Both the position numbers and the translations under genes were made by a program. The notes under the pieces were generated by a model, which searched no databases, was not told the origin of the DNA, and saw only the letters and a program-made list of their open reading frames with translations. A stretch of DNA of 7,058 nucleotides from W1P20-047 sp051878795 (GTDB taxonomy: Bacteria; Actinomycetota; Coriobacteriia; Coriobacteriales; Eggerthellaceae), in contig JBJEKU010000090.1 of the NCBI GenBank assembly GCA_051878795.1, positions 1 through 7,058 of the forward strand, given 5' to 3'. This document shows, one piece after another, positions 4,503-7,058 of this stretch (the stretch's first letter is position 1; every line of letters starts with the position of its first letter).

Positions 4503-5480
4503 ATGGCAGTAGAAAATCCCCGCTACAAGCTGGGTCATGGCCCCACGGTTGTTCTGGCTCTGGGCGGTAACGCTCTGGGCAACACCCCCCAGGAGCAGCT
4601 GGAGCTGGTAAAGAACACCGCTCGCAGCATCGTTGACCTGGTCGCCGACGGCACCAACGTCATCGTTTCCCATGGCAACGGCCCCCAGGTCGGCATGATT
4701 ACCAACGCTTTCGGTGCTGCTGGCAAGGTCGAGGCTAAGACCCCCGACATGCCCTTCCCCGAGGCTGGCGCTATGACCCAGGGTTACATCGGCTATCAGC
4801 TGTCCCAGGCTATCCAGAACGAACTCATCCGCCGCGGCATCGACCGTTCCTGCGCATGCATCGTAACCCAGACCGTGGTTGACGAGAACGACCCCGGCTT
4901 CAAGAAGCCCACCAAGCCCGTTGGCACCTTCCTGACCGAAGAAGAGGCTAAGGCTAAGGCTAAGGAAACCGGCTACACCTACAAGGAAGACGCCGGTCGT
5001 GGCTGGCGCCAGGTTGTAGCTTCCCCGAAGCCCGTCCGCATCGTCGAAGCTGACGCAATCCGCGACCTGGTTGACAACGGCTACGTCGTTGTTTCCACCG
5101 GTGGCGGCGGTGTTCCCGTATTCGACACCGCTGATGGTTATGTCGGCACCCCCGCTGTTATCGACAAGGACCGATCCAGCGCTCGTCTGGCTATCGACTT
5201 CGAAGCAGACATGCTGGTTATCCTGACCGCTGTCGAGAAGGTTTGCATCAACTTCAACACCCCTGAGCAGCGTACCCTGGACCGCCTGACCGCATCCCGT
5301 GCAGAGCAGTACATCAAGGAAGGCCAGTTCGCAGCTGGTTCCATGCTGCCCAAGATCGAGGCTTGCCTGGAATACGTCAACGAATTCCCCAAGGGCGAAG
5401 CTCTCATCACCTCCCTGGATTGCGCTCTTGCAGCAATGCGCGGCGAGACCGGCACCGTTGTTTACAAGGAAGCCGAATAA
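4503..5480 (+). CDS. arcC: Carbamate kinase
   Basis: A 325-residue member of the amino acid kinase family. It transfers phosphate from carbamoyl phosphate to ADP, giving ATP and carbamate, which decomposes to ammonia and CO2. This is the ATP-yielding last step of the arginine deiminase pathway. Visible motifs: ALGGNAL (19-25), SHGNGPQVG (56-64), AMTQGYIGYQLSQ (90-102), PTKPVGTFL (136-144), STGGGGVPV (198-206), VIDKD (219-223) and GSMLPK (279-284). It is slightly longer than the usual 310-315 residues, mainly through a short N-terminal extension. The residue after GSM is Leu where Gly is common, and RSSARLA follows DKD where the family usually has a form like LASALLA. The start is supported by GGAG 7 nt upstream of the ATG. 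It probably shares the arcB transcript. Codon use is as biased as in arcB. Confidence 0.97.
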   Translation: MAVENPRYKLGHGPTVVLALGGNALGNTPQEQLELVKNTARSIVDLVADGTNVIVSHGNGPQVGMITNAFGAAGKVEAKTPDMPFPEAGAMTQGYIGYQLSQAIQNELIRRGIDRSCACIVTQTVVDENDPGFKKPTKPVGTFLTEEEAKAKAKETGYTYKEDAGRGWRQVVASPKPVRIVEADAIRDLVDNGYVVVSTGGGGVPVFDTADGYVGTPAVIDKDRSSARLAIDFEADMLVILTAVEKVCINFNTPEQRTLDRLTASRAEQYIKEGQFAAGSMLPKIEACLEYVNEFPKGEALITSLDCALAAMRGETGTVVYKEAE

Positions 5481-5490
5481 GCGTTCTTGC

Positions 5491-5509
5491 CACACATCGC
5501 ATTTGTGTG
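5491..5509 (+). repeat. Small hairpin after arcC
   Basis: CACACA (5491-5496) and TGTGTG (5504-5509) form a 6-bp stem with a 7-nt loop, directly ahead of the main terminator. It has no T-run of its own. It may simply help protect the 3' end. Confidence 0.3.
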
Positions 5510-5514
5510 ATTCG

Positions 5515-5547
5515 AAGGACGGGATCGAAAGGTCCCGTCCTTTTTGT
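5515..5547 (+). terminator. Rho-independent terminator of the arcBC transcript
   Basis: AAGGACGGGA (5515-5524) and TCCCGTCCTT (5533-5542) form a perfect 10-bp stem with an 8-nt loop and a T-run from 5541 to 5545. It ends the arc transcript 35 nt after the arcC stop and separates it from argS. Confidence 0.95.
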
Positions 5548-5612
5548 TTTGACAGTTTGATAGTTTGACGTGCTCTTTCTTTCGTCATGCCGGCTTGTCG
5601 GGTACTATAGGA

Positions 5613-5707
5613 AATTCAGGATAGTGTGCATGTTTGTCGAAACAATTTCTCCCTTTGAAGCATGGAGATAAGCTAACCGTGATTATAATAATATCCGTGC
5701 CTGAATT
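5613..5707. repeat. Inverted repeat flanking the argS promoter region
   Basis: AATTCAGG (5613-5620) and CCTGAATT (5700-5707) are perfect 8-bp complements about 80 nt apart. TGTGCA (5625-5630) and TGCACA (5707-5712) are also complementary but cannot pair at the same time in a simple nested fold. The pair brackets the predicted -10 of argS. No T-box motif or start-stop leader peptide is seen here. Confidence 0.3.
5684..5689 (+). promoter_or_regulatory. Candidate -10 box of argS
   Basis: A perfect TATAAT lies 57 nt upstream of the argS ATG, with an upstream TG two bases away that nearly makes an extended -10. No good -35 exists at normal spacing: the TTGAAG at 5655-5660 is 23 nt away. Since a strong terminator stands upstream, argS needs its own promoter, and this is the best candidate. 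Confidence 0.45.
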
Positions 5708-5746
5708 GCACAGACCACTCGACGATTGAAAGGAACGAGAAGTCAA

Positions 5747-7058
5747 ATGCAGATTCGCGAACAATTGGAACAGGTCTTCGAACAGGCGCTTCTTGCCGCC
5801 AATGAAGACGGAACCCTGGAATTGCCTACCATTCCCGAAGCTGCGTTGGAGCGACCCCGAGACCTGTCCAATGGAGACTGGGCATCGACGGTTGCAATGC
5901 GCAGTGCGAAGATCGCCAAGCGCAATCCTCGAGATATCGCAACCGCTATCGTCGAGCATCTGCCTGAAAACGATCTGATCGAAAGCGTGGAAATCGCCGG
6001 CCCCGGCTTTATCAATGTGCGCCTTGCGCCTTCCGCCTTCCAGAGTGTTGCGGCTGATGTGCGTGCTCAGGGTTTCGAATTCGGTAAAGGTACCTTGGAA
6101 GATGGTCCTTGCAGGGTCAATCTGGAATACATTTCTGCCAATCCGACAGGCCCCTATCATGTGGGACATGGGCGCTGGGCTTCGCTGGGCGACGCGACTG
6201 CTCGTGTGATGCGTCATGCGGGTTATGATGTGGAAGAGGAGTACTACATCAACGACCATGGTTCCCAGATGAACAATTTCGGTAACTCCGTCGTTGTCCG
6301 TTATCAGCAGCTTCTCGGCATAGATGTAGAAATGCCCGAAAATTGCTATGCAGGTGCCTACGTGAAGGATATCGCCCAGGCTATTATCGATCAGGATGGC
6401 GACAAGTGGCTTGATGCCGACCCCGAAGAGCGTTTGGACTATTTCCGCGAATTCGCTTATGACTATGAACTGAAGGATCAGCAGGCCCTCTGCGAGCGCT
6501 TCGGAACCCATATCCCCGTTTGGTTCAGTGAGCGCAGCCTGTATGTGCCCAACGAAGATGGGGTAAGCAAAGTCGACTTTGCCCTTCAGCGCATGGACGA
6601 AGGCGGATTCCTGTACGAGAAAGACGGTGCCCTGTGGTTTCGCAGCACCGATTTCGGCGATGACAAGGACCGCGTCCTGCGTAAGGAAAACGGAGAATAC
6701 ACCTATTTCACTTCCGACGTTGCCTACCACTACGATAAGATGCAGCGCGGCTTCGACCATCTGATCGATATCTGGGGTGCCGACCATCATGGATACATTG
6801 CCCGTTGCGAGGCCATGCTTGCGGCTTGGGGTTATCCTGGAGCCTTGGAAGTAATGTTGGGCCAGTTGGTCAACCTGTTCCGCGATGGCAAGCCCGTGCG
6901 CATGAGCAAGCGTACCGGCGAAATGGTCACCTTCGAAGAGCTCATCGATGAGGTGGGCGTCGATTCCACCCGTTGGATCATGCTGTCCCGTAGTGCCGAC
7001 CAGACCATCGATTTCGATATCGACGCAGCGAAGAAGAAGGACTCCTCCAATCCCGTGT
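5747..7058 (+). CDS. argS: Arginyl-tRNA synthetase, 5' part
   Basis: The first 437 codons of a class I aminoacyl-tRNA synthetase that charges tRNA-Arg with arginine in the cytoplasm. The gene is cut by the right edge; full-length proteins are about 550-590 residues, so the DALR anticodon-binding domain is missing from view. Residues 1-95 match the ArgRS-specific N-terminal domain (SNGDWAS, then GPGFINVRL). The catalytic domain has the HIGH motif as HVGH (138-141) within ANPTGPYHVGHGR, GADHHGY at 344-350, and a KMSKS-type loop RMSKR at 385-389. It continues to SRSADQTIDFD. Possible ribosome-binding sites are AAAGGAA (5729-5735, 11-nt spacing) and GAGAAG (5737-5742, 4-nt spacing). Codon use is less biased than in arcB and arcC. 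Confidence 0.97.
   Translation, partial: MQIREQLEQVFEQALLAANEDGTLELPTIPEAALERPRDLSNGDWASTVAMRSAKIAKRNPRDIATAIVEHLPENDLIESVEIAGPGFINVRLAPSAFQSVAADVRAQGFEFGKGTLEDGPCRVNLEYISANPTGPYHVGHGRWASLGDATARVMRHAGYDVEEEYYINDHGSQMNNFGNSVVVRYQQLLGIDVEMPENCYAGAYVKDIAQAIIDQDGDKWLDADPEERLDYFREFAYDYELKDQQALCERFGTHIPVWFSERSLYVPNEDGVSKVDFALQRMDEGGFLYEKDGALWFRSTDFGDDKDRVLRKENGEYTYFTSDVAYHYDKMQRGFDHLIDIWGADHHGYIARCEAMLAAWGYPGALEVMLGQLVNLFRDGKPVRMSKRTGEMVTFEELIDEVGVDSTRWIMLSRSADQTIDFDIDAAKKKDSSNPV

Noticed and set aside
4497..5588. Long minus-strand frame opposite arcC
   Set aside because: It lies opposite arcC, has low-complexity Gly/Ala/Val composition and no motif, and crosses the arcC terminator.
5585..6790. 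Long minus-strand frame opposite argS
   Set aside because: It lies opposite argS, which has all ArgRS signatures. No ribosome-binding site or family features were seen.

Overview
The window looks like a chromosomal stretch of an anaerobic actinobacterium, most likely a Coriobacteriia/Eggerthellaceae relative (Slackia- or Eggerthella-like). This is an inference from moderately high GC with C/G-ending codons, an ABC-F protein of actinobacterial flavour, and an arginine-catabolic arcB-arcC pair. No species can be named from the sequence alone. No phage, insertion sequence, CRISPR or plasmid feature is visible.

Layout. Positions 1-144 (minus) hold the first 48 codons of an ABC-F type ATPase. A 208-bp divergent spacer carrying repeated TTTCC/GGAAA palindromes separates it from a plus-strand PAP2-family membrane phosphatase (353-934). 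An acyl-CoA synthetase-type AMP-binding enzyme follows (1085-2728, GTG start), then a complete tRNA-Arg(UCU) with encoded CCA (2795-2870) and a very strong terminator. Positions 2922-3404 contain no convincing gene: first an AT-rich stretch with inverted and direct repeats, then a good promoter with two operator-like palindromes, then a GC-rich leader with strong RNA-folding potential. Next come ornithine carbamoyltransferase arcB (3405-4400), a 102-bp spacer with two hairpins, carbamate kinase arcC (4503-5480), and a strong terminator. The last gene is argS, arginyl-tRNA synthetase (from 5747), cut by the window end after 437 codons.

Function. ArcB and ArcC are the last two steps of the arginine deiminase pathway: citrulline to ornithine plus carbamoyl phosphate, then ATP, ammonia and CO2. 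Arginine deiminase and the arginine/ornithine antiporter are not in the window. A tRNA-Arg and ArgRS flank the pair, so 2795-7058 is a run of arginine-linked genes, although terminators separate them into different transcripts.

The part most worth a second look is the roughly 185-nt arcB leader. It has a consensus Shine-Dalgarno, buried in a possible hairpin, in front of a two-codon ORF (ATG CTT TGA). It also has competing long-range pairings and an 8-bp hairpin just ahead of the arcB ribosome-binding site. This could be a new regulatory RNA, but no folding or conservation calculation was possible here.
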